Source: Symsagittifera roscoffensis
Lineage: Eukaryota; Xenacoelomorpha; Acoela; Convolutidae
Direction: 5' to 3'
DNA: 64,000 bases
NCBI RefSeq assembly: GCF_963678635.1
Contig: NC_087063.1
Coordinates: 81,827,574 to 81,891,573 of the forward strand
The first letter of the stretch is position 1. Each line of letters opens with the position of its first letter. Made by a program: the position numbers and the translations under genes. The notes beneath the pieces are model-generated. The model had not been told where the DNA came from. It ran no database searches and saw only the letters and a list, made by a program, of their open reading frames with translations. This document shows, in pieces, positions 1 to 11,115 of the stretch.

Positions 1-115
1 GGCTGTCAGGCACTCAACAGGAAGCACAAAAAATCAACACTATTAGAGGGAAGCAAATAAATAACAAAACAATAAAGGAAACTCTAATGGAAAAACAAAA
101 CCACGTAATAGATTA
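1..115 (+). repeat. Fragment of Ty3/gypsy gag (same family as the element at 1420)
   Basis: This stretch matches 2521-2635 almost base for base, with small indels. That interval is the distal gag part of the Ty3/gypsy element at 1420-4914. The match starts at or before the window edge and stops near 115, so this is a truncated piece of a second copy. The reading frame is broken. It carries no function of its own. Confidence 0.8.
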
Positions 116-1419
116 AACTCCAAGGTCACATTTATTTGTAATTGAATCTCAGTTTCATTCAGGACATTCGCTGGCTTTTCCATTTGACATTTGCTTATAC
201 AAATAATTTTACGGTTCGGTTCAAACACGAGGAAATAACTGTCTTGCAGCAGCTAGTTTGCAATTCATGGTACATTTTTTTTCCGTTTTCCGTCGCATTA
301 ATACAATGCTTACAAAGTAAGTCTGATCAGTTCTGTTGAAATTTAAATGATAAGGTACCGTTACCGCACAGATTTTGTAGCCAATGAGATGGTAATAAAA
401 CTGAAAGTGCGGTAGAGTTGTTGCAAATTCTGAGCACATCGCGGCTAAATGCATACGCTTCTCAAACTCTCCTGATCGATTTGGTAGGCAATCGCCAGGA
501 TATGTTGCTCGACCCAGTAAAGCTGAGATTGAAAGTCAAAGCGGAGAAGCGAGGTTAATTGGAGACGCCTGAGAGAAAAAGAAAGTTCTTGAGACTTCAG
601 ATTTGCAATCCGCAGTTCTTGAAGCTGGCGCAGTCCCTGTTCACTAAGTCTCTCTGAGAAGGGTGAGAAAAAATGAGACTGAGAAGGGTGAAAATTGTAT
701 AGAGCTACATAGGCGCAGTGTGCCTCCTTTGATACGAGCCGAGTACCAATTAAAGCCAAGTCCTCTTCATGGCAATCAAACTCTTGAAATGATAGCAGTT
801 GAAATGAATAATCAGTCTTCGATCATAGATAGTTGCTTCTCTGCCTAAATTTGCTTAATTGGTCTGTGTGTCCCCGTAAAGTCTTAAGAAGACCTGGAAT
901 ACTGGTGATTTTGATCAAGAATACAACAGACTATCTAATCTGGAGCTTAGTCTGAATGAATTTCAGTAGATGTTATTGACTGATTAGATGAATGAGTCTC
1001 GAGTGAGAGATCGAGTGAGGTGTTATTGGCTGGAGAGAAGAAAACTTCGTGTTGGATATCGGTGAAGATTGGAGACTGTCGCTAAACAGGTGTTGGATGT
1101 CGGGCGAAAAATATCTTGTGGTTTGCCTTCTTATGAAGAAGAAAAGGTGATTATAGTAGTGGGATACTTGTTGGCTGTCTTCAGAAATTCTACAGAGGAG
1201 GGTAGTTTTTTGCAAGTAATTTGCGGGGTATTGAAAACAAGAAAAAAAATTGATGTTCTTGTGCAATATCTTAGCAATCCCAGCCGTGCAAACTATTAGT
1301 TCTAATCCAAACTGTTTTTTTGTGCCAACCTTTAAATTAAAAAAAGGTTGCGAACTGCAATAAAACCCTCCATACTACTCAAAATGAGTGGGTGTCCTTA
1401 CAATGGAGAACTTCCTGAT
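116..1419. other. Intergenic, no gene recognised
   Basis: Only short open frames occur on both strands (the longest about 100 codons, 445-759 minus). None has recognisable motifs or a consistent coding pattern. The stretch lies between a gag scrap and the left LTR of the next element and may be old degraded transposon sequence, but I cannot show that. Confidence 0.5.
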
Positions 1420-1677
1420 TGTCATACTGCTACTGCAATAGCAGTAATTGCATGATGTAATAACAACCTTCAGTGGTATCAATTACTATTATTATGATGT
1501 GTCCAAGGTCACGCGTTCAGAGACGTTGGTACACAAATGAGAGCTCAGAGTTTGAATCTGCTGTATCACTCTCAGTGACTATAAAAATAGACAGAGAAAA
1601 CAACTAATTCAAGCTACAAAGAATACATTCTTGAATTATCCTTAGTTCTCCAACGAGATACCGTATAGGATATCACA
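1420..1677 (+). repeat. 5' LTR of the Ty3/gypsy element
   Basis: 258 bp, beginning TGTCATACTG and ending GGATATCACA. It aligns along its length with 4659-4914. Differences are a 2-bp indel at the start and scattered substitutions, so the copy is not very recent. A TATA-like stretch (TATAAAAATAGA, near 1580) is conserved in both LTRs and is a candidate core promoter. Confidence 0.9.
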
Positions 1678-1721
1678 TAACGCAGCCAGCAAGATTCGCA
1701 GCTCAGGACAATCGGACTGAT

Positions 1722-2760
1722 ATGGGAATACCCGTGTTTTGGGCTTCAGCAAATTTAGATCCACAGTGGCAATTTAAAATCCGTTTCGAGCTAATTCTAA
1801 TGGCGGTAACTGTGAAAGAAAATGTTAACCCGAAAGTTATATTGGAAAATCCAAAAGACATGTTAGAAGAACCACCACCACGACCAGAAACGCCACGAGA
1901 GGGAGAGAATGAAGCTGCGACGACAGCCAGAAATCTCAGAGATAAACTAGCAACAGATCGAGTCATGCTGGAAAAGAGGAGAGAAGAACACGGGGCTCAA
2001 GGGTTGGTCACAGTGTATATTATAATGAGGTACAGAAGAAGCTTGTATCCAGATTATTGCTCTCTCTAGGGACTGAAAGAAAAAAACGATTTTTGCAGAA
2101 AAGTCCACACGCTGAAATTTCCAAAGTTTCAACCAAAGGAATTTTAGAACTAGCATCGGTCTCGTTTCAAAAGGTTAAATGCACGACTTATGAAAGATAG
2201 AAAATGTTCACACTAAAGCAAGAATCCGATAATCGCAGGAGGCACTGCACGCAGCGTTAACTGCGCAAGCAGCCAGATCAGAACTTGGGACACTGAAAAG
2301 TGAGATAGTTCGTGACCTTTTCATTTCGAAAATGAAAACGATGACGTTGCAGGAAACACTGACATTTGAAACGCTAGATGCAGAGGCAGTATTGAAGAGA
2401 GCTGTAAAATTCGAACATAGTGAATTGACTACAATGGCATTTCAGAAGACAAGTGCAGCAGCAACAGTAAGAGCGGGCAATAACTACAACTCTGGGGTAA
2501 GAAATAAACAAGACCCAGTGATGGCTGTCAGGAACTCAACAGGAAGCACAAAAAAATCAACAATATTAGAGGGAAGCAAAAAAACGACAAAACAATAACA
2601 TAAATTCTAATGGAAAAACAAAACCGCGTAATAGATGCGAAAAAGCATTTGACCAGGGACATCTAAAAAGCTTTTCGGCACTGGGCAAAACTTGTAAGAA
2701 TATCGGAAAACCCAACCACTTTGGAAAAATGTGCAGATCTCAGCAAATGAGCGAAGTCAT
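1722..2760 (+). pseudogene. Degenerate gag of the Ty3/gypsy element
   Basis: Reading begins at the ATG at 1722, about 45 bp after the 5' LTR. An open frame of 115 codons carries a proline-rich and then charged stretch typical of the N-terminus of this gypsy gag type. It continues with frame changes and stops through 2332-2598. A zinc-knuckle remnant lies at 2693-2734, of the form C-x2-I-x4-H-x4-C, where the second cysteine of a normal CCHC box reads isoleucine. Gag would form the capsid and bind the element RNA; this one cannot be made as a whole. Confidence 0.8.
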
Positions 2761-2764
2761 GGAA

Positions 2765-3768
2765 GAATCCGAAAGATCGGAGGAGGAATGTGACCTCATA
2801 AGAGAAAGTTTCGGCTCATGTAGGGATTTTGAAATAAAGTCGATACAAGCACACCGGCCGGAGAACGAAATAATCTCGAAATACGTGGGTTTTCTCGAAA
2901 TAGAATCTCGAAATAGAATTAATGAAAGCAATAGAAAGTTAAATGGGGAAAAGATAAGAGTTAAAAAATTGACTTACTCCGAGACCCAATGTCGAACAGG
3001 TTAAAATCACTAAAGGCCATGTTGAGAATAGATAATCAAATCATCCAACTGACGGTAGATACCGGAGAACCAGTCTCTTTCTTAAAGTGTGCGACGACAA
3101 AAAAATAATCGAAAAATCAAACAAAGCAAGATTCATTCCGTCCGATAAACTGAACTTGACCACCCAGTTCGTCGACTACAATAAGCAACCAGTCGGCGTA
3201 TTGGGGGTGCTGCATACAAATTTTCGTTCGGCCGGCTGGGAGGTGAAAGAGGCTACTTTTCTGGTGATGGAACGTAAAACCAGATGCATAATGGGATTGG
3301 ACTTACAAGGACAAGTGGGGATCGCCACCACCCAAAAACCAGCTCCAAGAGAACTGTACAGGTTTGACGTGCACATGTGCGAGCAGTCGGAAGGTTGGAA
3401 AAACAAGTTCTTTGATAAATTTAGCGATTTGTTTGATAGGCAAGGAATCTCAAAAAATCACATTGTAAGTTGAAAATTCAAGTACCCTCTATGTCCGATT
3501 CAAGAAAAAGGGAGAAGAATCCCAATTCATATAAAGGACAAGGTGGAAAAAGAAATTGAAAAACTGTTGACAGAAGGTCATATCACAAAGCTGGACAAAT
3601 GTACAAGTGATTGCTTCATAGCCCCAATTGTAATAATAATAAAAGAAGACGACTCGATAAAATTGGCGCTGGACACAAAACCAATCAACAGGCAATTCTT
3701 CAAAAACAAGTACCAAATGCCCAACGTAGATGAACTCATAGATGGGGTAAGCTCAAAGGACACGAAAG
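2765..3768 (+). pseudogene. Broken pol: retropepsin and N-terminal reverse transcriptase
   Basis: An aspartic protease active-site triad, Asp-Thr-Gly, is at 3058-3066, followed by the rest of a retropepsin-like domain to about 3370. The reading frame is interrupted just after the triad and again by a stop at 3471. The N-terminal fingers of an RT follow at 3480-3768, with a Ty3/gypsy-type arrangement. The segment stops before the catalytic YxDD box, which is absent from the element. Similarity of the RT stretch to gypsy elements is from family knowledge; no search was run. Confidence 0.82.
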
Positions 3769-4591
3769 CTGGTGGGGACCTAAACCTTGCCATCAAACGA
3801 GCGAAACCAAATACAGCGGACCCTAGTTCGACACCTGGACCTGAAACGCAGGAAGAGATAGACGAAAGGTAAGAAACCAGGCGACCAACCGGAAACATCG
3901 CCCAAACAAACTGCTACCGCAGTTGACCAGAGCAACGAAGAATCAAACTCCACTTTGGATACCTCGAATGAAGACGTTCAATCGAGCTCCACTCCAAAAA
4001 ACAAATAAAAGGACAAGCTAAAGAAGATGGACTCAGAAACACGACCTGAGGACATCCTCGACACTTTTCAAAACCAAAACCTGGCACCAGCGAGTGGAAA
4101 AGTTTTCGACCAACTTCTCAAGAGGGGGTTCAAAAGGCGCGGACGACCTCAGAGGACATGTCCAGCCAGCATCCGAACGGAATACGAAAATCGAACCTCC
4201 TCAAGGGGTTTCAGACGATTCTAGCGCCGAAGAATCGGGGGTCCGACGAAGTTTAAGACAGAATAAGAGTACGGAGCCAGAACGGTTTGTGGACCCGGTC
4301 AAACATTCCATCAAGGAAGTGTCGGAGGAGTTGACAGGGGGAGCACTTCTCAAGGCCGCACTCCAGGAGTTCCGACGACGATTAACAAACTTCCAAGAAC
4401 GAAACGAGAGGCCTATAGAGTCAAAATTACGCCTCCTAGAAAGACACTTATTCAAGATGAAATTTGGCTACGCAACGCTGGACAAAGGAGTAGATTGGAA
4501 CCCTTGCTGGAGAATCTACCTGGAAGAAACTAAGGAAATTGAAATTCTGCGATTAAAAATTTTCAAAGTTTGGGAACTCTTTTTGAATTGA
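3769..4591 (+). pseudogene. C-terminal tail of gypsy pol after an internal deletion
   Basis: The open frame 4094-4591 (165 codons) contains a basic segment, RRSLRQNKSTEPERF, like the arginine-rich tail that follows the integrase core in many gypsy polyproteins. The preceding frame, 4027-4224, overlaps it in another phase. The catalytic D-D-E integrase core is not present between the RT fragment and this tail, so the 3769 boundary marks a deletion that joined RT fingers to post-integrase sequence. The last part (4320-4591) is charged and not recognised. Confidence 0.65.
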
Positions 4592-4648
4592 GTGTATAAA
4601 ACTCTTTATAGTATAAATTTTTTCATATAAAGAAAATGTTACTTTCCA

Positions 4649-4658
4649 CTCGAGGGGG
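4649..4658 (+). other. Polypurine tract of the Ty3/gypsy element
   Basis: CTCGAGGGGG abuts the TG that starts the 3' LTR, the position expected for the plus-strand DNA primer. Confidence 0.65.
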
Positions 4659-4914
4659 TGTTTCATACTGCTACTGCAATAGCAGTAACTGCATCATGTA
4701 ATAATAACCTTAGTATCAATTATTATTATTGTGATGTACCTAAGGTCACGCGTTCAGAGACATTGGTACACAGCTGAGAGCTCAGAGTTTGATTCTGCTG
4801 TATCACTCTCAGTGACTATAAAAATAGACAGAGAAAACAATTAATTCAAGCTACAGAGGATACATTCTTGAATTATCACTAGTTTTCCAACGAGATACCC
4901 TATAGGATATCACA
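4659..4914 (+). repeat. 3' LTR of the Ty3/gypsy element
   Basis: 256 bp direct copy of 1420-1677, TG...CA bounded, followed directly by the target duplication CTGAT. Confidence 0.9.
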
Positions 4915-7900
4915 CTGATGAACAATTTTCTATCCGGAGCCAAAAAGAACCACTTGCTCGATATATCACCTTGTACTACTCTTGCAGCTGATATCAAATT
5001 TGTAACTTCAAGATTCAGGTTCATATACATATCTTAAATATTAAATGAATGACAGAAAAAAAGTTTCCATGATTTAGTTGTCATAAGGCAAAATGGTTAT
5101 GAGCGATCATTGATCTAAATGCTGGTCTAAAAACTAAAGGTTTAAGAATTCTTCAGTCCAAACCAAAGCGACGCTTTAAATTTTTTAAACACTCCTGAAA
5201 AATACTAGAGCTGTTTTCGAAAAAATACAACGGCTCTAACATGATTAACTCGATTCAACTTCAAAGCTAGACAATACCTGTCGAATTTTTTGTCCAAAAA
5301 TTTTCGATTTACAGATTCATTTCATTCTGAAACAAATCGAATAAAGCCAGCAACCTCCATGCTTTGAAAAACATACTCTGAATGATTCGATATATGAAAA
5401 TGTTTGTAAGTTTTGTAGCCAGAGTAGCTTGATTAGAAAATATTCAGGTTATCGCGAACCTATTCAGTCCATAGAATGACATTTTTTCTTTCAAAATTTC
5501 ATCGCTTGAATAGCTTGATTAAACTTCTTGCAATCCAAACAGCTAAGAAAATTTGAATTTTTTGCGAACTAGTCAACTCTGTCTATAAAATAACTTGAAA
5601 TATTATAAAATTGAAATTCAGTTGCTCGAATAACTTGCTTAGAATAACCTAATTTTTTGTTTCTTGAACTGGTTTTGCAATGAAATGACTCAGTTTTGTG
5701 AAATTAGTTTCACGAAATGTTTCAGTTTCGTGTTTTAATATCTTACTGGAAAAAAAAGTTTCGCGAATCAATTTGCTCATAGATTTAAACTGACTTATCA
5801 AAAATTGGTCATTTGAATAGCATGGAGAGAATAGCATGGAGGGGAGAAAAACAGCCTTCGTCGGGTACGGGATAAAGATTTTAAAGTGACGAGAACAATA
5901 ATTCGATGGATTTTCTTTCGGAGTTAGAAAAAAGGTTAAATAGCTCCTGATCCACCCGCAGTGACAAAAATGGATAAAAATGGACTTCAGATCGGTTGAA
6001 ATTTTAATAGTAAAACTTCGATTATGTAGCTTTAATAGTCGATTATAGTGCATTTTATTTTGCAAAAGATTTATGCTGTATACCTTCAATATATAATCAT
6101 TGCCAAAACACTCTGAAACTGTTTTTTTTCTGTATCAAAATTTATGCATTCTGTAGACAGGTTATATTCACATTATCTACAGGTTATCTACAGTTTTTCT
6201 ACGGGTTGTATACTGATTATTTACAGATTATTTACATACTATATACAGATTATATACAGAATCTCGCCAATCAGATAGAATGAGAATATTGAAATAAAAT
6301 TCTAAGGTAGGCTTTTTATTGAAATTTTTGTGCTCTTGTTTGGTCGAAATGAATTTTTCGTTTGTTATAAATAAGTTGCAGCAAAAGGCGAATTGCTCTG
6401 TGTAAATTTTTCTAAGTATTTGTTCAGGTTTTTCTCATAAAATTTCGCTGACTTTTCACAAAAAGCTTGATCTTTTAAACGGCATTCGAAGGAGTTTTGC
6501 AAAAAATTGTTTGCTTGTAGTTTGCGATAGCCCATTTTTCTCATGTGAATTCAGCTCACAAAAAAAACTCAAGAAAAATTTTTCCTGATTACATTTTTTT
6601 GTTGAATTTGTCAAAACATAACCATTCATTTAAATTTTTAATAGTCAAAATTGAAATTGTTACGAACCTGATTATTTTTAGGTAATATATTTTATTTGAT
6701 ACAAATTTTATACAGAATTTATACAGATTATCTGTAGATTATTTACATATATCTACAGATTATCTACAGATCAGGTTTTATTGTATAAAGATTATATACT
6801 GACTGTATGCAGATTATCTACAGATTATAAACAGGTGTTACACAATAAAAAAAATTGATTATTTTGGCACACAAATCCATTTTTTTATGGAAAAAAATGA
6901 ATTCCATCTGTACAGAATTGATTATTGGTGGAAAATGGTTTTAGATAAATCAATTTTATACTTACATTAATCTGTAGATTTTTCTATGGGTTTTTATTCA
7001 TTTTTGTCGATGCGGGCACAAATTTGCAGGTCCCTAAATTTCAAAATCATCTTGTTTTTGTCATTGCATCACTATAGTAAAGGCTCATACTTCCATGCGG
7101 TTAAAATTAGCAAATCATTCACTAGACAAAGTTTATATCCTCGAGCAAGAAAGATGGAACGGAGCGTTTTTGTTTTTTTTCTATCACAAACAGTTAAAGA
7201 ATAGAAATAAAATAGAATTTCTTGCAAACTTTTTTCAAAATATTTGCATAAATACCCAATTTTAGAACTAAAATAAAATAGATTATAATCGGTTATTATC
7301 AATTATAATTTTCTAATTTCTAAAATCAATCAATGATAATAGATTATCTTGATACAAATAACGACTTCCGTGCCAAAAATAATGGATTATAATCTATTAT
7401 AATGAATTATTTTGAAGTGTTTTTCGAATATTGAATTTTACAATTTCACATCAATGGAAATCCACCGTATTCTATTGAAATTCATGAGCTCTCGATGCTG
7501 GACAGCAAATTTAATCTGCACTAAAAGCTGGGTAAAAGAAGGAGCTGCCAAATTGATCCTATGATGATTGTCGATTGGAGTATTGGAACTAGTCTGGAAA
7601 CTTATAACAGTTCTGGTAGGAGTCTGATAATTGTAGAAACAGTTTGGTTCCAAACAATTGTTTCATTGTTTATTTTTGATGCTTGAAACAAATTTTAATA
7701 CGAGCCGCCTTTTGTTGACACCGGGTTTCATTTTTACTATCTGCACAACCAAACTTATTTTTCTTGTTATTCCTGGAACCAAATTGTTTTTTTCTTTCAA
7801 AATGAAGACAAAAAGAGGCCTGTTTTTTTTTTGTATTTGACACTGTAAAGTTAGTTTTGCAATCTTTTTTGGTGACAAACAGGTTGATTGAATAAAAGAC

Positions 7901-8130
7901 TAGTTGAAAAGAGATCCATCGTTTGCAAGGCGCAAAGTATTGAACGCAAAAGTATCAACTCGTTTTATTTCAAAGTAAAAAAATTATCACAGAATGTTCA
8001 TATGCTTGAAACTTCAAATTCATGCAAAAATTACCAGAAATGAGAATAAAGTTCGAAGGTCTTAGTAGCGAAAATTTTCGTTTTTCTTGGGATAAGAAGA
8101 TGTTTCAATTTTTATCGAACAATCGAACGT
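4915..8130. other. AT-rich intergenic region, no gene recognised
   Basis: Long A and T runs and short open frames only. The longest frame (5649-6089 minus, 146 codons) has low-complexity composition and no family motif. Degenerate repeats around the phrases 'agcttgatta' and 'gattatctacag' occur. Nothing here supports a gene. Confidence 0.55.
6155..6855 (+). repeat. Two clusters of a degenerate 'cagattatctacag' repeat
   Basis: Short imperfect units built on CAGATTATCTACAG occur in clusters at about 6155-6260 and 6715-6850, with AT-rich sequence between. Spacing is irregular (about 10-20 bp). It looks like a decayed microsatellite or minisatellite. Confidence 0.55.
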
Positions 8131-9170
8131 TTTTTTTTTTCAGAAAACATTCAATCAGTTCTATAAATTGGTTGGTATTCTAACACATTTTTTTTTGCGT
8201 CTGGCTCTGTCGTCTTTACCGTATGTCGGCAGTATCTTCCTTGTATACTTGATCTTTTTGCTCTCGTGATTGTTATCTGCTTAAAGGGCTGCAGATAATG
8301 TATTGTGTTTATTCCTCGCCACAAATTTTAGGTAGCTAATGAGATCTACTTTAAATGGTCAAAACACGGCCAATTATTCAAATTGAGACTTGATCAATGC
8401 TATATCATAATAATTGAAGTTTTGCGTAAATTTTTGTATGGTGACAAAAAATGATAGAGTAGACTTGTGATTTTTTTAGGCGCGCTGATCCTCGGTTGAT
8501 GTTGTTCGGTCACTAAAAACGCGACTAACTTCAATGATCAGTCAAAAAGTTCTGAATAATATAGTTGCATTCGACACGATCAAAGCCATTTATCTCTCAA
8601 AATTTTTGTTATATATTCTTTGCATCAAACCAGGATATGTAATAAATTCATTTCATCTTTGCCTTTACCCGGGTTGACCTCACACGGATAATCATGCCTG
8701 CATCAACAGTATACCATGATAGCCGTATTTGCAACATTGAATTAAGGAGATTTCAAGGCAATTAACAGCAACATTTTATTGATAGTGCAAGTAATTTTTT
8801 ATCACAGGTTCAGACAAAAATCAAATTGATTCAATTGCATAGAACATTACAGGAACATAAATTTCTTACTCCAGTGAACTTTGCTATGTTTTTAAATTCA
8901 GCTTTCTGGAGTAAAAGAGCGAAAGTGGCGACAAAAATTTATGTCAATAAATTTTAATAACTCTTTGTTCCTTGCCCCCGCAAAAAGTAACTTGAGAAGG
9001 TTGACTTTAAAATTCGATTCTAAAACAAAGTAAAATCATTTCCCCATGAATTGTTGCCAACTTTTTAAAGCCAGTTTATCATTGAACAGTTCTAAATGTA
9101 CAGTTTTCTTAAGACAAATGAATTCTTTTTCCACTCTGGGTTAAAGGAATGATATCATGAGTCACAGTTT
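8130..9170 (+). repeat. Segmental duplication, 5' flank, repeat copy A
   Basis: From about 8195 this matches 37437 onward (shared phrase tctgtcgtctttaccgtatg). From about 8490 it matches a roughly 690-bp repeat seen four times: A here, B at 9171-9790, C at 37735-38345 and D at 38660-39440. Shared landmarks are 'cctcggttgatgttgtt', 'tttacccgggttgacct' and 'ctttctggagtaa'. No coding frame is kept. It is a noncoding flank of the lipase-gene duplication. Confidence 0.8.
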
Positions 9171-9790
9171 GAAGTGACCCTCGGTTGATGTTGTTTGGTC
9201 ACTAAAAACGCGCCTTATTTCAATTATCAGTCAAAAAGTTTCGAATAATATAATTGCATGCATTTGTCGATCATTCAACTAAAAGTTTTGACTCGGTCAA
9301 AGCCATTTATTGCTCAAAATTTTTGTTATATATTCTTTGCATCAAACCAGGGTATTTAATAAATTCATCGCATCTTTGCGTTTACCCGGGTTGACCTAAC
9401 ATGGATAATCATGCCTATATCAACACTATACCATGATAGCCGTATTTGCAACACTGAATTAAGGAGAATTCAAGGAAATTAACAGCAACATTATATTGAT
9501 AGCTCAAGTAATTTTTTATCACAGGTTCAGACAAAATCAAAATGATTCAATTGCGTAGAACATTACAGGAACATTTTTTTTACTATAGTGAACATTGCTA
9601 TGTTTTTAAAGTCCGCTTTCTGGAGTAATAGAGCGAAGGTGGCGACAAAAATTTATGCCAGTAAATCTTTATAACTCTTTGTTCCTTGTCTCCGCAAAAA
9701 GTAACGTTTGAAGGTTGAGTTTAAAATTGTCACTGTTTGAAAGCATGTTCTCTTTTTCTCAGACTGAGATGTAACTAAAGTAGTTAACAA
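9171..9790 (+). repeat. Repeat copy B, nearly identical to 37735-38345
   Basis: A partial tandem copy of the preceding 690-bp repeat. It is much closer to copy C in the second locus than to its neighbour A: by eye, differences from C are few over about 600 bp. It ends at gttaacaa, where the paralogous locus continues directly into tattatagcg. Confidence 0.85.
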
Positions 9791-10321
9791 GACTGCTCGT
9801 ACCAGGGCGAAGCCCTGAATGTTCCGACCGCCTTTTAATGTTTATGGAGCAGAAATAACATTTAAGAAATTAAATGAAATAAAACAAAATGAAAATTTTT
9901 TTTTCTAAAATTTGAATTTTTTTATGAAAATCATCCCCCCACACGCCATATTAAGTACAAAAGGATAGATTTCGCTCCTTGTAACAAATCAATTATGGCA
10001 AATAAGCTTCTTTCAACCAATTTGGAACGATTTTTAAGACGGATTAACTCTCCGCTTACGCGTTAAAAGCGCGAAATATATCGCGCGTTAATTGTCCCAA
10101 ATCGGCCAAAATGGCAATCTTTAAACCCCCATAATTTTACGAAAAATGATCACAGGTGAAATATCTTTTCAAATTTAAGCTCAAGACAACAATACCTTTC
10201 GAATGATATAAAAAAAATTCCGTCAAAAATGGCTAGTTAAAAAGTCGAAATTTGTCTGAAGAAAAAAAAACCCACCCCGAGCACAAATATTCCGTTACTT
10301 TCGTACCGAAAGTCGGAACAA
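9791..10321 (+). mobile_element. Short inserted element with TIR-like ends (MITE-like)
   Basis: The paralogous locus at about 38350 reads straight through where this locus carries about 530 extra bases, so this is an insertion with an empty site in the same window. A 9-bp inverted pair, TGTTCCGAC at 9820-9828 and GTCGGAACA at 10312-10320, gives possible termini. AACAA occurs at both edges of the insertion (9786-9790, 10317-10321) and may be the target duplication. No transposase is encoded. A related copy in reverse orientation lies at 44618-45040. The class is uncertain. Confidence 0.65.
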
Positions 10322-10439
10322 CAATATCTATAGCGTAATACTTTATTGGTTTTCTGTCACATTATTATGGTAGTTTTGATTTGTTTGGAAGGAGTGGTTA
10401 TAAAATTGATGATAATTACGTTATTGAAATAGAAAAATA

Positions 10440-11115
10440 ATTGACGTCCTGAGTTTTGTTAATGCTCTTCGACAGTCTTAAAACTGACGAATAATTGACG
10501 TCATAATGAATTTTGTTGATGCTCTTAAACTGTTTTACAACTGACAAAAAATTGTTGTAATGAGTTTTGATAACGCACTTCGACTCTCTTAAAACTGACC
10601 AAAAATTGACGTCGTAATGAGTTTTGTTAATGCTCTTGGACAGTCCTAAAACTGACGAATAACTGTCGTCGTAATGAGTTTTGATAACGCACTTCAACTG
10701 TCTTAAACTGATCAAAAGTGACGTCGTAATGAGTTTCGTTAATGCTCTTCGACAGTCTTAAAACTGACGAATAACTGTCGTCGTAATGAGTTTTGATAAC
10801 GCACTTCGACTGTCTTAAACTGATCAAAAGTGACGTCGTTATGAGTTTCGTTAATGCTCTTCGACAATCTTAAGACTGACGAAAAACTGACGTCGTAATG
10901 AGTTTTGATAACGCACTTCGACTGTCTTAAACTGATCAAAAGTGACGTCGTAATGAGTTTCGTTAATGCTCTTCGACAGTCTTAAGACTGACGAAAAACT
11001 GACGTCGTAATGAGTTTTGATAACGCACTTCGACTGTCTTAAAACTGACCAAAAAGTGACGTCGTAATGAGTTTTGTTAACATTCTTCCACGCTGGTCTT
11101 AAAACTAACAAAACA
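10440..11115 (+). repeat. Satellite of 56-bp monomers in a 112-bp higher-order unit
   Basis: About 12 tandem monomers share tgacgtcgtaatgagttttg and cttcgac.gtcttaaaac. Two monomer types alternate: one has gttaatgctcttcgac, the other gataacgcacttcgac, giving a 112-bp repeat visible at 10627, 10739 and 10851. Frames open on the minus strand reflect repeat periodicity and not genes. Three or so related monomers survive at 39570-39745 in the paralogous locus. Confidence 0.9.

Larger units (their letters stand above)
1420..4914 (+). mobile_element. Ty3/gypsy LTR retrotransposon, internally deleted, with 5-bp TSD
   Basis: Two direct LTRs (1420-1677 and 4659-4914) begin TG and end CA. They are bordered by a perfect 5-bp target duplication, CTGAT, at 1415-1419 and 4915-4919. 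Inside are broken gag with a zinc-knuckle-like motif, a retropepsin with DTG, the N-terminal part of RT, and then the C-terminal tail of pol. RT catalytic motifs, RNase H and the integrase core are missing, so about half of a normal pol is deleted near 3770. At 3.5 kb the copy is non-autonomous and dead, but the intact TSD shows it is one insertion event and not a recombinant. Confidence 0.9.

Noticed and set aside
5649-6089. 146-codon minus-strand frame as a gene
   Set aside because: AT-driven composition, no motif, no homologous frame elsewhere in the window.
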